From Alopecurus myosuroides (lineage: Eukaryota; Streptophyta; Magnoliopsida; Poales; Poaceae), in contig CM054062.1 of the NCBI GenBank assembly GCA_028641055.1, positions 235,178,376 through 235,242,375 of the forward strand: 64,000 bases of DNA. Direction: 5' to 3'. Below are positions 33,331 to 45,731 of the stretch, piece by piece. Position numbers and translations under genes: made by a program. Under the pieces are notes generated by a model, which saw only the letters and a program-made list of their open reading frames with translations, ran no database searches and had not been told where the DNA came from. How positions within the stretch are numbered: the stretch's first letter is position 1; each line of letters opens with the position of its first letter.

Positions 33331-34700
33331 GATAGCAAAATTCACTTAGGCATGTTCATGATTAAATTGGACGAAGTTAAAACAAGTTATTTTTACCTAT
33401 CAAGTGCCCTCCCTCAGAAATTGATATTCCGCACAATCACTATTCAGTTACTCGAGATCCACAATGCGCATATGATCGGAAGGATGGATACATCTCCGCG
33501 ACAAATCACATTCCAAAGGGTAGGTTTACTAGCGAATCACATCCCCATTTGACTCTCATTCATATTTCAATGTGTGTGCTCCGAGATCATAAAGAGTTAT
33601 ACTAGAACGTCAAGTCAACCAACTAATGTTCCTGCTTATATGGTATTGACTCTTGTTTACAAGTGATCAATGGATACCCTCCTATGAGGTCCTAAGAAAA
33701 AATTGATCCTTGGATACAAGTGATGAACACGAACGAAAACCAATTTGACGGTGCACGGTTTGGAACAACATGGTCTCCTTGATATTGGTTCAAGTGAGGA
33801 ATCATCCAAATAATCACGACTACTACGAAATCAAAAGAATGCATAAAAAGATTAACCATCATGAGTTGTTTATAATAGTGATGTAGTATAGTCCTCTTCT
33901 TCTTCTGGACTCAGAACTCCTTCCTTGCTCCATGGATCGTTATAGGTCGTCATCTCCATGTCCTTCTCCTGTCTCCAAGATATTAAACGAAGCATGGGCA
34001 CACAGGCCTTAATATAGCAATTATATGGTTTCCAACCATCATGCTTTAAGTTGACTCGCAGGTCAAAATAAATAGAGTGGATAATATCTCAAAAAACTCT
34101 TGGATGGACTATACCTCATCATGCCACATCCTCTCCAAAAACAAGTTAGACGTATCTAACGCTTGTGTTTGAAATTTTTACTACCTACGAGCAAATCCGG
34201 CATGATTGTTCACGATTCCAGATTGACATTGCAGGGTGATTGAACACACACACACATTACTAAAACGTCTTGAGGCTTAATCTAAACTTATTCATAACCA
34301 TGACCCCCGTGTGAATCCAATTCGCATGTGATGCATCATACCCCATTCCACCAAGCTCTACATCAACACCCAATGGACCCATGAATAGATCACGCGCAAA
34401 GGTGATACAAGATAAGGTGAACTCACTCCTCTCTCTCTCTCTCTCTATGCATTCGGTGACTTGGTGAATGGTGCGCTACCTCATGAAATAACCTATGTGT
34501 GCTCAGGTTTGATCCCCCATTGGAGCCCCAAGACGGTGGCCAAGAAGCTCAAGAACATACCCAAGATGATGCCCAAGAAGGTAGCAAGGAAGGCTAAGAA
34601 GATGGCTTCGGGAAAGAAGAAGAGAACGGAGAAGGAGAAAATCCCACGAAACCCGGCCTCCGGGCTAATGCGTGTGTCTTTTCACACGAGTCGGATATCT
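33331..34700. other. Unassigned DNA, possibly copia leader or LTR
   Basis: No coding family recognised. A (CT)n run lies at 34425-34447 and a short (CA)n near 34250. The Lys-rich open stretch at 34500-34660 has no ATG at its start and no family likeness. If the copia fragment had an upstream LTR it would be here, but I see no primer site to mark it. Confidence 0.4.
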
Positions 34701-34704
34701 GCAG

Positions 34705-35442
34705 AAAGAGATTGGCAACTAATGGGGTGTTTTCGGTCAAACCGTTTTATACAGACATGGTTCCACGAGAATCTTATGAAAACATTTGGAAATTAAAATA
34801 TTTTTGTGGTTTCTTAATGAAAGTTATATTAACAAAAGATAGCATGATTAAGAGAAGTTGAACTCGGTGTAAAAAATGTGTTTTTTGTGAGACAGCCTGT
34901 TGAACACTTGTTTGTATCTTGCTCATTTGCTAAAGATATTCAGAGACTTGTTCATTTCACTTTCAATATCTATCCATCAAATAGCACTGCCAATATGTTT
35001 GGCAATGGGTTGGATAGAATTGATAAGAAAACTAATACGTGTATTTGTGTGTAGGCGTGTGTGCTTTTCTCTACGAAATATGAAATTGTCGTTGTGATGT
35101 GGTCTTTTAAAAAAAGGAAATATGTTCATTTTTTGCAGATTATCAACTAGACGGTCTACTTCATTTAGATGTGATATTTCCTCCTGCTTGCCGACAAACG
35201 GGAATTTATAAATACCGGTTGTGCTCGACTACTCATTCAGAGGATGTGTGGCTTAATGCTAATAGATTAGATGCTAGAGCTATCATCATTGTTGAGTGTC
35301 TAATCTTTATGGTCACCTTAAGCATCCATGATTTGTGAGATGCTAGATACTTTTGATATTTTCTAAACTCTTTAATAAAAAAAAACGGCTATGTGCATCG
35401 TCTCAATGCAGATGTTGTGTCTAATGCTCCTATTTCGAAAAA
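34705..35442 (+). pseudogene. LINE ORF2 3' end, second LINE
   Basis: Plus-strand fragment with frameshifts: NGVFSVKPFYTDMV, WKLK, FLWFLNESYINKR, then the zinc part PVEHLFVSCSFAKDIQRLV, MFGNGLDRIDKKTNTCICVG, and a tail ending in 'cctatttcgaaaaaaa', a 3' end I know from grass LINEs. 5'-truncated near 34705, which is usual for LINEs. Distinct from the 8.6/31.3 kb LINE. Confidence 0.75.
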
Positions 35443-37353
35443 AATGTCAGAAATGGCACACATTTGGATTCATATCTAAAGTACGTTTTCGATCATGCAA
35501 ACATGGCTCCACTTCAAATTGATGGCTCGGGAAGGAGTATTTAGCGCCAGTAAACTGGGCCATATACCTTTTGTACTCGGCAGAGAAACGTATCTTGTAT
35601 TGAATAGGTCAATTTCAGAATTGTGGTCCTTGTTGAAATCCTTGAAGGTGGTCTTTGTCCTCGCAAGTGAGTCCCAACATTTATTGTCCCGGAAAATCTA
35701 TGGTTTGTTTTGTGCACTTGTCGCTGTCATTTGAGAATTGAGACATCGCTTCATGTCCACCTCTATTACAGTTGAAGAGGTCTGTATGATATCAATTATC
35801 TCTCCTTTTTTATACCAAAAACAGTACATATAAATCGGTACTGGCTTGTTAGTGCTCCTGTTCATCAGTTTTATGTACAGTTACATGATCTTTGTTTTGA
35901 GATTGTTCGGTTCATCTATTAAGAAGTGGTTTTGTGCCATAGAAAAACTGGTGGAATGCACATGTTCTGACTGCTTCAGTGAAATGGTAGTTCTTGGATT
36001 ATTTTGTACGCGCATGCTCTGATTTTTGACATGGCAAGCCAATCAACCAATCTCACAGCTCAATACAGACATGCGTACTACATTTCGCAAAACCACACAT
36101 ACACAGTTAAGGTATTCAAGATTGTGTAAGAAGCAATATGCTTTTAATCTAACAACCACCGATCGTGGAGGAAGACATGAATTGGTGAATGCTGATAGCT
36201 TCAATGCGAAGCCCTGTGACAGATTTCGTTGCGGTGAGGCAGTCTCGGTGCGTGCGATGCGATGTCTCACCAGCTCGATCGATCCACCCAAATAATTGGC
36301 GATCTCAGGCTGCGTAAACACATTAGGTAGCAGGGAAGTGTGCGTGTGTGTGTGCCGTTCTTCCTCCCCCGTCTTTTTCTTGATGGATTCCTTTCGGCTC
36401 CTATATATTTCGTCAGGGAAAAATGAGTAGATGGATTTTGTGCGTGCGTGTTCTGTTTACGTTGCATGCCTTTGCGACTAGGCAACGGCAGAAAGCGAAA
36501 CAAACGGAATCCATTTAGCTGTGTGAATCGTGGTATCAGTATACTTCACTCTTCTGTACCTGGCGTTCCATCGGGCGACCAGCGGGGAGATTGGTTAGAT
36601 CTAATGCCAAATTCTTTTAAGTGAATAAAATAGTTGGATGGAGGAGTGAGACTAAAGAGAGAGTATGCAACCCAAAATAATTTATTATTACTTTACACAT
36701 GGTGGGCAACACAATAAGGAAATTTGGCATTTGACATTGACTTTGACACATTGTAGATAACATAGCAAGTTTAACTCTAATGCCAAATAAATCTATGTGA
36801 CGAATTTGGCTTTGGCAACGCTGTGGATGCTCTTAGGTTCGAGGGGATCAGTCAGCTTAGCGCACAGTTACGTTAAACCTGGTAGGCTAGTCACGTCGTT
36901 ATACATGTGGAGCCTGGAGGTAGTTATTAGGTGTAGCTTCTTCCCTAGGGAAGATCGATGCTGCTATTCGCATCACTTTACTTGGACCTAGCTAGCTTGT
37001 TGAAGCGGAATAACGCAACTGTTGTTGCATCCTCTCGTCCTAGCTTGCTCCTGTGAATGATTCTGTTTCTTGGCACTAGCGTACGCGCGTGATCACAATT
37101 AATTACGGTTGGTGGTGCTGAACTGGAAATATTTGATTCAGAACAGTATGCCAGGATCCTTAATTTGGTGCAAGGAAGGAAGCACGCATGAAGGATGCAG
37201 ATATATATATATCCCCTCCGTTTTCTATGGCTCAGTTATCATGCTCATGCACTCCCTAACCTCATGTTGAGAATAACTTTATGGTGCAGATATAATTAAG
37301 CTGCAAATTGGCGACCATACGCGCATTCTGTCTTCTATGTCCTTTAGATAATA
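35443..37353. other. Unassigned, possibly low-copy DNA
   Basis: No gene found. Opposed ORFs at 36026-36321 share the same bases and have no family look. Near 36590-36840 a stretch with 'taatgccaaatt' and 'aaatttggcatt' repeats in both directions looks like a decayed small inverted-repeat transposon. (GT)n near 36340 and (AT)n near 37202. This is one of the few places here that might be ancestral sequence. Confidence 0.4.
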
Positions 37354-37379
37354 TTTTTTTACGAGGCAAAAGATTTTCT

Positions 37380-38957
37380 ATTTCATTTAATAAGGAGGTT
37401 TAGAGTACAAACATGCTTTGTATTGCTCAAAAAGGCCAAGACAAAACCACAAATAACGTCTACTCTCACGGTATCATATTACTTAACCCTTTTGCCCCCG
37501 CACGTCCCCACATAATCGCCTCCTCTTTTATCTTTTGAACAATCCTAACGTCGGTGGCGAACTTATTGTGGAAAACACGGGTATTACGCTCCAACCAAAC
37601 CTCCCACGTGACAAGCATGGAGAGGGAGACCAAAGCCTTCGGGAGGCGCTCCTCCTATGAATGACCAACGTCCACCACTCCTTTGTATCTTGTAACATGG
37701 TCCACCCCGAAAGATCAAGGTCATGCAACCGGCCGAGCCAATCTTTTAGAGTTGCCCAAATCCTTTTAGTGTAACGGCATTGGAAGAAGAGGTGTGCGGC
37801 CGTTTCTTGCACTTGGTTACAAAGTTTGCAAAGCCCACAATTTTACCATCCTCTTCGTTGAAGCCTATCCGCCGTCCAAACGCGATCTTGTAGAACCAAC
37901 CACATGAAAATTTTGCACTTGGGGGGCCCATTGTTTCCAAAGGGGAGAAGGCATTGGAGAAGAGATTTGCCCCAAAAAACTTCATAGCATAGGCCGAAGA
38001 AGACGTGCATGTCCCACTTTTAGAAAACTTCCAAAAGATTTTATCCGGTTCCCGTGGGTTGAGGAGAGTACCCTCAAGCAAACTCCAAAGGAAAAAAAAA
38101 TTCCGATATGTGCTCGAAGGAGAGCCCCTCATGCAAGTCGATTTGAGAGACCCAAAAAATTGTTGTCCAGGGCTTTCTTGACGGTGCATCTTCTCCTTTT
38201 GGAGATATCAAAGATTTTGGGAGCCACGTCCTTGGGTCGCAAACCATGTAGCCAAGAAGACTCCCAAAAGAGGCCTTTTCACCATTTCCAACCCCCACCT
38301 TTATAGCCGCCGCAAAAGCGTCAAGATCACATGGGGTGCAAGGGGACCCAAGTCCCACCTATCGGCGAATTTTTTGAGGTTAAGGATTCCGATCCCTCCA
38401 AACTTCTTTGGCTTGCAAACTTGTTCCCAATCAACTTGGCATATTCCACCGGTAACCTTCTCACAGGCCACCCAAAGATTAGCACGGCGCATACTATCTA
38501 TCTTGGCCAAAACCTCCAAAGGAACATCAAGGACCGTTATGTAATAGATGACCACACTCGTAAGGACCGATTTGACAAGCACCGAGCGGCCGGCCATAGT
38601 ACCATACTTCCCCTCCCAAGAATGAAGTTTCCCGACGACTCTATCCTCAAGATGTTGAAATTGGATCCTCTTGAGGCGCGTTACCGTAAGCGGGAGGCCA
38701 AGGTACTTCAAAGGAAACGTCGTGTGGGAGGCCGGGAAGGCATGAATAACATTATCAAGGTCAATGCCTTCACATCTAATAGGAACCACTTGACTTTTAG
38801 AGAAATTATTGACCAAACCGGTGACACTTCCAAAATGACTCAAAGTGTTGGCGAGGAAAACAATATCTTCTTTAATTGGAGAGACGAATATGGCGGCATC
38901 ATCGGCATACAAGGAGGTGCAGATGGAAGAGGCACGCCCCCTAATCTCATGTAGGTG
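37380..38957 (-). pseudogene. LINE ORF2, second half of RT to C-terminus
   Basis: Starts (minus) with LHEIRGRA and TSLYADDAAIFVSP, where YADD holds the catalytic aspartates of RT motif C. Then LKYLGLPLTVTRL and HSWEGKYGTMAGRSVLVKSV (thumb region), the zf-RVT neighbourhood, and ETAAHLFFQCRYTKRIWATL. The end is VWLERNTRVFHNKF. Four overlapping frames show several frameshifts in the C-terminal half. It is dead. Confidence 0.8.
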
Positions 38958-38964
38958 TCTGATG

Positions 38965-38969
38965 TCTAT
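38965..38969. repeat. Target site duplication TCTAT of RLG-C, left copy
   Basis: TCTAT before the LTR start TGATACGTC at 38970. Exact match to 45732-45736. Confidence 0.9.
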
Positions 38970-40560
38970 TGATACGTCTCCAACGTATCTATCATTTCTG
39001 ATGCTCCATGATCATATTATGTCAATGGTTACTTGTTTTCTCCTTATTTATAGCATTTATATACGCTTTCCGGGACTAACCTATTAACATGATGCCAAGT
39101 GTCAGTTCCCTGTTTTCTGCTGTTTTTGGTTTCAGAAAAGTTGTTCTCGAAACATTCTCAGAATTGGACCCCACAAAGCCCGAAGTTCCTATTTTCTCCG
39201 GAAGCATCCAGTACACCGAAGAGGAGTCGAAGACGGGCAACAGGGGGGCCACACCATAGAGTGGTGCGGGTCCCCCTGGCCGCGCCACCTATAGGTGTGG
39301 GGCCCCTGGAGCTCCACCGCCTTTGCCCTTTTGCCTATTTAATCCCCCCGGATGGAAAACCCTAAGCAACTGATCAAAAATCCCGAAAAAGTTCCGCAGC
39401 CGCCGTCACCTGTCAACCCTAGATCAGGGAGGTTCTGAAGCTGTTTCCGGCACCCTGTCGGAGAGAAGATCATCACCGGAGGCCTCTCCATCACCATGCC
39501 TGCCTCCGGAGTGATGCGTGAGTAGTTCATCCTTGGACTACAGGGTTCGTAGCTATAGCTAGATGGTTGTCTTCTCCTCATATGCCTCCATGTTTAGATC
39601 TCGTGAGCTGCCTATCATGATCGAGATTGATCTTATGTAATTCTATATGTTGTGTTTACTGGGATCCGATGCATATTGAACTTATGCCAAGTTGATTATA
39701 GTCTTTATTTGCATATGCTTTGTGTGATCTTGCATGCTTTCCGTTGCTAGTGGTTGCTCTGGCCAAATAGTTGCTAGTGAATCCAAGAGGGAGTAGTTAT
39801 GCTCGATAGTGGGTTCATTCCTCCTCACCACCTTGCTCGAGTGACAGAAACGTGAAGGGGGGATGTGCTGTTGCCATTAGGAGAAAACAACGGTGAGAGT
39901 GCCCGCGTGCATAATCGTTGCTTACATTATACACTTTGTTTAATGCAGTTATCTGTTGCTTGCAACTTAATACCTAAGGGGGTTCGGATGATAAGCTGAG
40001 GGTGGATTATTAGTCATAGATGCAGATGGATGTCGGTCTATGTATGTTGTTGTAATGCCCGCACTAAATATCATAGTAGTCTTCATGTCATATATGTGCA
40101 CTACGGTGCAACCTTTATTTGTCAATTTCCCAGCTGTAATTTGTTCACCCAGCATGCTATCTTTTATGGAGAGACACCACTAGTGAACCTATGAACCCCG
40201 GTCCATTTTTCCACACTGTTAAACAAACTGCAACTATTTCCTGCTTTCTTTACTTACTACAAGCATACATAATTTTTCCACACTATGCGTCTAATCTTTG
40301 TTTTTAGCAAGACCGGTGAGATTGACAACCTCACCGTACTGTTGGGACCAAGTTTTTTGGTTCTGTTGTGTGCAGGTTCCACGTTGTTGCTGACACCGGT
40401 GAAGCGCCGGCACCATCGTTAGTGGCATCAACCTTCCTGAGATCCTCTTCCTCCTACTGGATTGATAACTTTGGTTCTTAACTGAGGGAAATTCTATCCG
40501 CTTGCTCATCACACCCTCCTCTTGGGGTTTCCAACAACTTCATCAACTCTGCCACCAACA
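38970..40560 (+). repeat. RLG-C 5' LTR
   Basis: 1591 bp, TGATACGTC...CCACCAACA. TATTTAT near 39050 or CCTATTTAATC near 39337 could be the TATA box. Differs from the 3' LTR at a modest number of sites, so not a recent insertion. Confidence 0.9.
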
Positions 40561-40568
40561 AGAATTTA

Positions 40569-40586
40569 TGGCGCCGTTGCCGGGGA
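40569..40586 (+). promoter_or_regulatory. Primer binding site, tRNA-Asp type
   Basis: TGGCGCCGTTGCCGGGGA, 8 bases after the LTR end. Perfectly complementary to the 3' end of plant tRNA-Asp as I recall it. Confidence 0.85.
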
Positions 40587-40749
40587 GGAAGAAGTATTAT
40601 GGCAAGGGGAGTCTCTCACTCTCAACCTATTTATTTTGTTTATTGTCTTGTTTTTATTTTTGTCTTGTTTTTTCTTTTCATATTGAAAACACAAAAAAAA
40701 TAGTTTACTTCATAGCTGTTATTTATTTGCTTTCTTTTATTTCACTCGA

Positions 40750-41472
40750 ATGAGTATTCCTGAAGTAGAGGTTGGTTCTTTTAGGCAACAAGGGGGAGAA
40801 AGTTTAAAATATGCTTGGTATAGAATAAATGATGCTCATAATAGGTGCACAAAAAAATATTCTACCTTGATACTCCTGAGAAATTTTTATGTTGGTATTT
40901 CTGACTGGTATAGGCATGTGTTAGATACTCTTCCGGGTGGAAATTTTCTAGGAACTCCTGCTTTGGAAGCCTACAATTTGATTGAAAATTTAGTAGGAGC
41001 ACCCCCCCCCCCCATTACAACTGCTGAAACTGAGATCACTTTGGAGGATGTTATTTATAAACTAAACTCTTTGGAAATGAACTTATTAATATTCCTTGAT
41101 AATGCTAGAAAAGTTAATGAATTAATAACTACTATTGATAAAAGAATCACTGCTCTAGAAGCTAGCAACACTCATGATAATCAAAGTTTTAGGATTGGTA
41201 AACCAGAGGATGCTATAGGAACTTTAAGCTCAACCTTTTCATCTATTAAATTCAAAAAGGAGAAAGCCTTTGTGGGGAAGGAGCAAAGATTCATGTATGC
41301 TCCCAAGATGGCTAAACCCAAATCTCAATATGTACTGAAAATTGCTAAAACAATTAATGAAACTAAGAGTGACCTCCATGTTGAATCTTCAAAGACATCT
41401 AGAGTGTCTATTTCTGCAAATAATGGTTTAGAGGAAGTTATAGAGGATGCTTATTCACTTGAAAATACTTGA
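40750..41472 (+). CDS. gag-like protein of RLG-C
   Basis: 240 codons from ATG 40750 to TGA. Conserved gag N-terminus ESLKYAWYRINDAHNRCTKK and LILLRNFYVGISDWYRHVLD, then GGNFLGTPALEAYNLIENLV, which I know from Athila/Sabrina-like gag proteins. This is the nucleocapsid precursor part that packages RNA. The second half is a Lys-rich region with a coiled-coil stretch, without zinc knuckle or protease. A C12-C13 run near 41003 encodes four prolines. After the stop comes the conserved 'gctgaaaggcgttaaag' and 'gggagacaacctg' stretch seen after gag in this group. The frame is open, so the protein could be made, but the element needs pol from elsewhere. Confidence 0.75.
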   Translation: MSIPEVEVGSFRQQGGESLKYAWYRINDAHNRCTKKYSTLILLRNFYVGISDWYRHVLDTLPGGNFLGTPALEAYNLIENLVGAPPPPITTAETEITLEDVIYKLNSLEMNLLIFLDNARKVNELITTIDKRITALEASNTHDNQSFRIGKPEDAIGTLSSTFSSIKFKKEKAFVGKEQRFMYAPKMAKPKSQYVLKIAKTINETKSDLHVESSKTSRVSISANNGLEEVIEDAYSLENT

Positions 41473-44131
41473 GCTGCCCTTTTATGCCTAGCTGAAAGGC
41501 GTTAAAGAAAAGCGCTACCGGGAGACAACCTGTTTTATTTTGCTGTCTTCAACCCGTTTTCTTTTGTTTTCTTTGGTGTGCTTTGCACCTGGGTGCTGTC
41601 TATTTCCTTAGCAACCCTGCTGTATCTTTTCTTTTGAGTTGTTGTTGAGCCAAGTAAAGCCTCTAGTGGAAAGTTGAGACTATATTTCGGATTTCTTCGC
41701 AGGAAACAGATTTCTGTTGTCCCGTGTTAATTCCGTTAAAAATCACAGAAAATTCAAAATGACGTGAGCTTTTTTGTTCTTAATCTTGAGTTATATACGC
41801 AACTTTTCTTAGCTGACCACTTTTTGATTTGAGCAACAGAAGAGTTTTGAAAAAATCGATCTTTACCTGCTGTTCTGTTTTGACAGATTTCTGCCATTTA
41901 TCGCATTTGCATCTTAATCTCTTTATGTTGGTGTTCTTTTGAGAAAAAGATTTTAAAAGAAGTTGTGATAGTAGCTAATATGTTTTTGAGTGTTAGACTT
42001 GTGTTGAAACTGAACCATGTGAAATTATTATTTCAATTGCACTAACGTTGCTAATGAAGATTGTGAGAAGTTTGGGTGAAGGAAGATTTCAAGGGTCAAG
42101 AGAAGAGGATGATGTGATCAAGAAGAGTGAAAAGACTAAGCTCGGGCATGCCCCGGTGGTACATCCCAGAAAATTCCAAGAAGACTCAAGCGTCTAAGCT
42201 TGGGGATGCCCAAGGCACCCCCTTCTTCATCAACAAATTATCAGGTCACTTCTAGTGAAACTATATTTTTATTCGGTCGCATCTTATGTGCTTTACTTGG
42301 AGCGTCTTTTATTGTTGTTTTCAGTTTGCTTTTGTTTTTGCTTTCAGTTTTTTTTTTACTTTTTCAATAAGCTTGGTTGGACCCCAGCATTCTTTTATTG
42401 GAGAGTGACACGCTCCGTTTTTTCATGAGAATACTGTGTATTATTAATCTCTGTCTAGCTGCTGCATTTATTTAGCTCATGTTTTGCATGCATCTCTTAT
42501 TAGAGTTGTTAGTTTTAGTAGTTTTATGTGAGTACTCTCATGCTTTTTTGCTGTATCATAAAGATTATTTTTGTTTAAGCATGTTTTGTGTGGTGCTTGT
42601 TGGGAGAAAGAAAACTGTTGCTTGAAGTAGAATTTATAACAGTGCTAGTAGAAGCTTGTATACAGTGTGGCTAGAAATTTTTCATGCCATGCTAAATGTT
42701 ATTTTAGTTTTAAATACTTGTGGTTATTGAGTAGCATGATTAGGCTCAAATAGCTGAGATGTTTAATATGTCTTGAAAGATTCATGAGTTGTTCTTGTCA
42801 TAGTAAAGCATCAATATATGGTATTCTCTTTCAAATGTTTTATTTGGTTGACTTGGCGCATGCTCACACCAAGTTTATGACCCCAAACCAGTCACGAATA
42901 GCCTCCATGACCACTTAGTTTTTGAACTTGTGATACTGATTATATTTTAATTAATGATGCTTATGTCGCTATGCATGATTATGGCTCTTATGCTCTCTTG
43001 ATTTGTCGCTCCCAGTCTTTTGCTAGCCTCAACCTATGCTGAGTATGAGCTCTACTCGTGCATCCAAACTCCCTTAAACCAAAGTTTTTCCCATTGTGTC
43101 CACCATACCTACCTACATGTGGTATTTAACTGCCATTCCAAGTAAATTGCTCATGTGTTACCTTTAAAACCTTCAAAATTGCTCCTGCTTTATGTTCCTG
43201 TTTTTGCTCATGAGAACGTAAATGGAGAATCTTTATCTCACTTGTTGATTGGATTTCACACCCTGGACTAGTGGCTTCATCCGCTTATCCAAATGATAGA
43301 AGAGCTGGCAGCGGGGTGCCCAGCCCCAAATTAATGCAAACAAATTATATTCACGATTTTTCCCCTGATTTATCAGTCAAAGCATAATTGTGTAAACAAA
43401 AGAGAAAGAGGGATGACCTTATACACCAGTTGCGTCCTTCACCATGGGAGCCGCTCTTGTGAATCCAGTTGACTTGTGGCGTACTGTATTTCTTTTTACC
43501 ATTCGTTGGCATTAGCATACATCTCCCAAAATATAGACACTCGGTGTCAAACTTTTAATACCTCTGTTTAATAAAATAAAAACTCTAGCACATGAGTGAT
43601 CCCTGCTTCCCTCCGTGAAGGGCCTTTATTTTACTTTTATGTTGAGTCTCCATCTTCTAACTTTATGCACAGTTGAGAGAGTATTTTTGCCATTCTGAGT
43701 TCTATGTGCATTTGTCCCATACGCATCAATAATTACTTCCTGACGTGATATTATTTGTTCTTAAATTATTTGTTCTTAAATTATTTGTTCTAGTCTTCCT
43801 CATGAACTTTGAAGGTGTCCTGGCATTTATGTTTTTCCCCACTCTTAAGGACTATAGAAATATCACTTTGCCATGTTTTCTCTGTACCTGAAAACAAACG
43901 TTTACCTTTCTTTGCATTATTATTTATGATCCTTTATTTGAGATAATCTTCGTGATGCAAATTAATTGCTATGCTTTATTATTAAAGTTCCATTTATCAT
44001 GTTTGTGTTGGAAGTTCTATGACCTCAACGTGCATATGCTTTTACATTAGATTGATCAAGTTTATGTTAGTAGCATGTCACCTCAGAAATTATTGTTTTA
44101 TCGTTTACCTACTCGAGGACGAGTAGGAACT
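41473..44131 (+). other. RLG-C interior, non-coding
   Basis: 2.6 kb with no ORF worth listing and no trace of RT or integrase. T-rich. A triple 'ttatttgttcttaaa' repeat lies near 43747-43790. Ends with 'actcgaggacgagtagg' upstream of the polypurine tract, typical of the family. Confidence 0.6.
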
Positions 44132-44145
44132 AAGCTTGGGGATGC
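44132..44145 (+). promoter_or_regulatory. Polypurine tract of RLG-C
   Basis: AAGCTTGGGGATGC directly before the 3' LTR. It is the standard form in these families. Confidence 0.7.
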
Positions 44146-44146
44146 T

Positions 44147-45731
44147 TAATACGTCTCCAATGTATCTATAATTTCTGATGCTCCATGATCATATTATGTC
44201 AATTGCTACTTGTTTTCTCCCCTATTTATAGCATTTTATACGTTTTCCGCGAATAACCTATTAACAAGATGCCAAGTGCCAGTTCCCTGTTTTCTGTTGT
44301 TTTTTGTTTCAGAAAAGTTGTTCTGGAAACATTCTCGGAATTGGACCCCACAAAGACCGAAGTTCCTATTTTCCCGGAAGCATCCAGAACACCGAAGATG
44401 AGTCGAAGACGGGCAACAAGGGGGGCACACCATAGGGTGACGCGGGTTCCCCTGGTCGGGCCACCTATAGGTGTGGGGCCCCTGGAGCTCCACCGCCTTT
44501 GCCCTTTTGCCTATTTAATCCCCGGATGGAAAACCCTAAGAACGTGATAAAAAAATCCCCCGAAAAGTTCTGCAGCCGCCGTCACCGTCAATCCAAGATC
44601 AGTAGGGTTCTGAAGCTGTTTCCGGCACCCTGCCGGAGAGGAGATCATCACCGGAGGCCTCTCCATCACCATGCCTGCCTCCGGAGTGATGCTTGAGTAG
44701 TTCATCCATGGATTGCGGGTTCGTAGCTGTAGCTAGATGGTTTTCTCCTCCTCATATGCCTCCATGTTTAGATCTCGTGAGCTGCCTATCATGATCGAGA
44801 TTGATCTTATGTAATTCTATATGTTGTGTTTGCTGGGATCCGATGAATATTGAACTTATGCCAAGTTGATTATAGTCTTTATTTGCATATGTTATTTGTG
44901 ATCTTGCATGCTTTCCGTTGCTAGTGGTTGCTCTGGCCGAGTAGTTGCTAGTGACTCCAAGAGGTAGTATTTATTCTCGATAGTGGGTTCATGCCTCCTC
45001 ACCACCTTGCTCGAGTGAAACGTGAAGGGGGGATGTGTTGTTGCCATTAGGGAGAAAATAGCGGTGAGAGTGCCGTCGTGCATAATCATTGCTTACATTA
45101 GACACTTTGTTTAATGCAGTTATCTGTTGCTTGCAACTTAATACCTAAGGGGGTTTGGATGATAACCTCAGGGTGGATTATTAGTCATAGATGCAGATGG
45201 ATGTCGGTCTATGTATAATGTTGTAATGCCCTCACTAAATATCATAGTAGTCTTCATGTCATATATGTGCACTACGGTGCAACCCTTATTTGTCAATTGT
45301 CCAGCTGTAATTTGTTCACCCAGCATGCTATCTTTTATGGAGAGACACCACTAGTGAACCTATGAACCCCGGTCCATTTTTTCACACTGTTAAACAAACC
45401 AAAAATATTTCCTACTTTCTTTACTTACTGCAAGCATACATCATTTTTCCATACTATATGTCTAATCTTTGTTTTTAGCAAGACCGGTGAGATGGACAAC
45501 CGCGCCGTACTGTTGGGACAAATTATTTTGGTTGTGTTGTGTGCAGGTTCCACGTTGTTGCTGACGTCGGTGAAGCGCCAGCACCACCGTCAGTGGCATC
45601 AACCTTCCTGAGATCCTCTTCCTCCTACTGGATTCATAACCTTGGTTCTTAACTGAGGGAAATTCTTGCCGCTTGCTCATCACACCCTCCTCTTGGGGTT
45701 TCCAACAACTTCATCAACTCTTCCACCAACA
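44147..45731 (+). repeat. RLG-C 3' LTR
   Basis: 1585 bp. The first dinucleotide is TA, not TG, through one change (TAATACGTCTCC). Ends CCACCAACA, then TSD TCTAT. Confidence 0.9.

Larger units (their letters stand above)
38970..45731 (+). mobile_element. RLG-C: non-autonomous Ty3/gypsy element, gag-only, complete ends
   Basis: LTRs at 38970-40560 and 44147-45731, primer site at 40569-40586, polypurine tract just before 44147, and perfect TSD TCTAT. The interior (3.6 kb) has one gag ORF and no pol. The LTR start TGATACGTCTCCAACGTATC and the tRNA-Asp-type primer site are those of very abundant Triticeae gypsy families (Sabrina/WHAM-like as I remember them; the exact family is unverified). Confidence 0.9.

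Noticed and set aside
34461..34796. Lys-rich plus-strand ORF
   Set aside because: Begins at TTG, not ATG; its second half is an out-of-frame reading of the LINE at 34705 onward.
36026..36321. Opposed ORFs of about 90 codons on both strands
   Set aside because: Same bases on both strands, no conserved pattern; most likely chance.
38331..38954. Plus-strand 207-codon ORF
   Set aside because: Shadow of the LINE reverse transcriptase on the minus strand.
41003..41015. Poly-C run as a possible frameshift site; also the poly-G run near 56437
   Set aside because: The gag frame is open across the poly-C run with plausible residues; the poly-G run sits in an already dead LINE. Either could be a sequencing length error.
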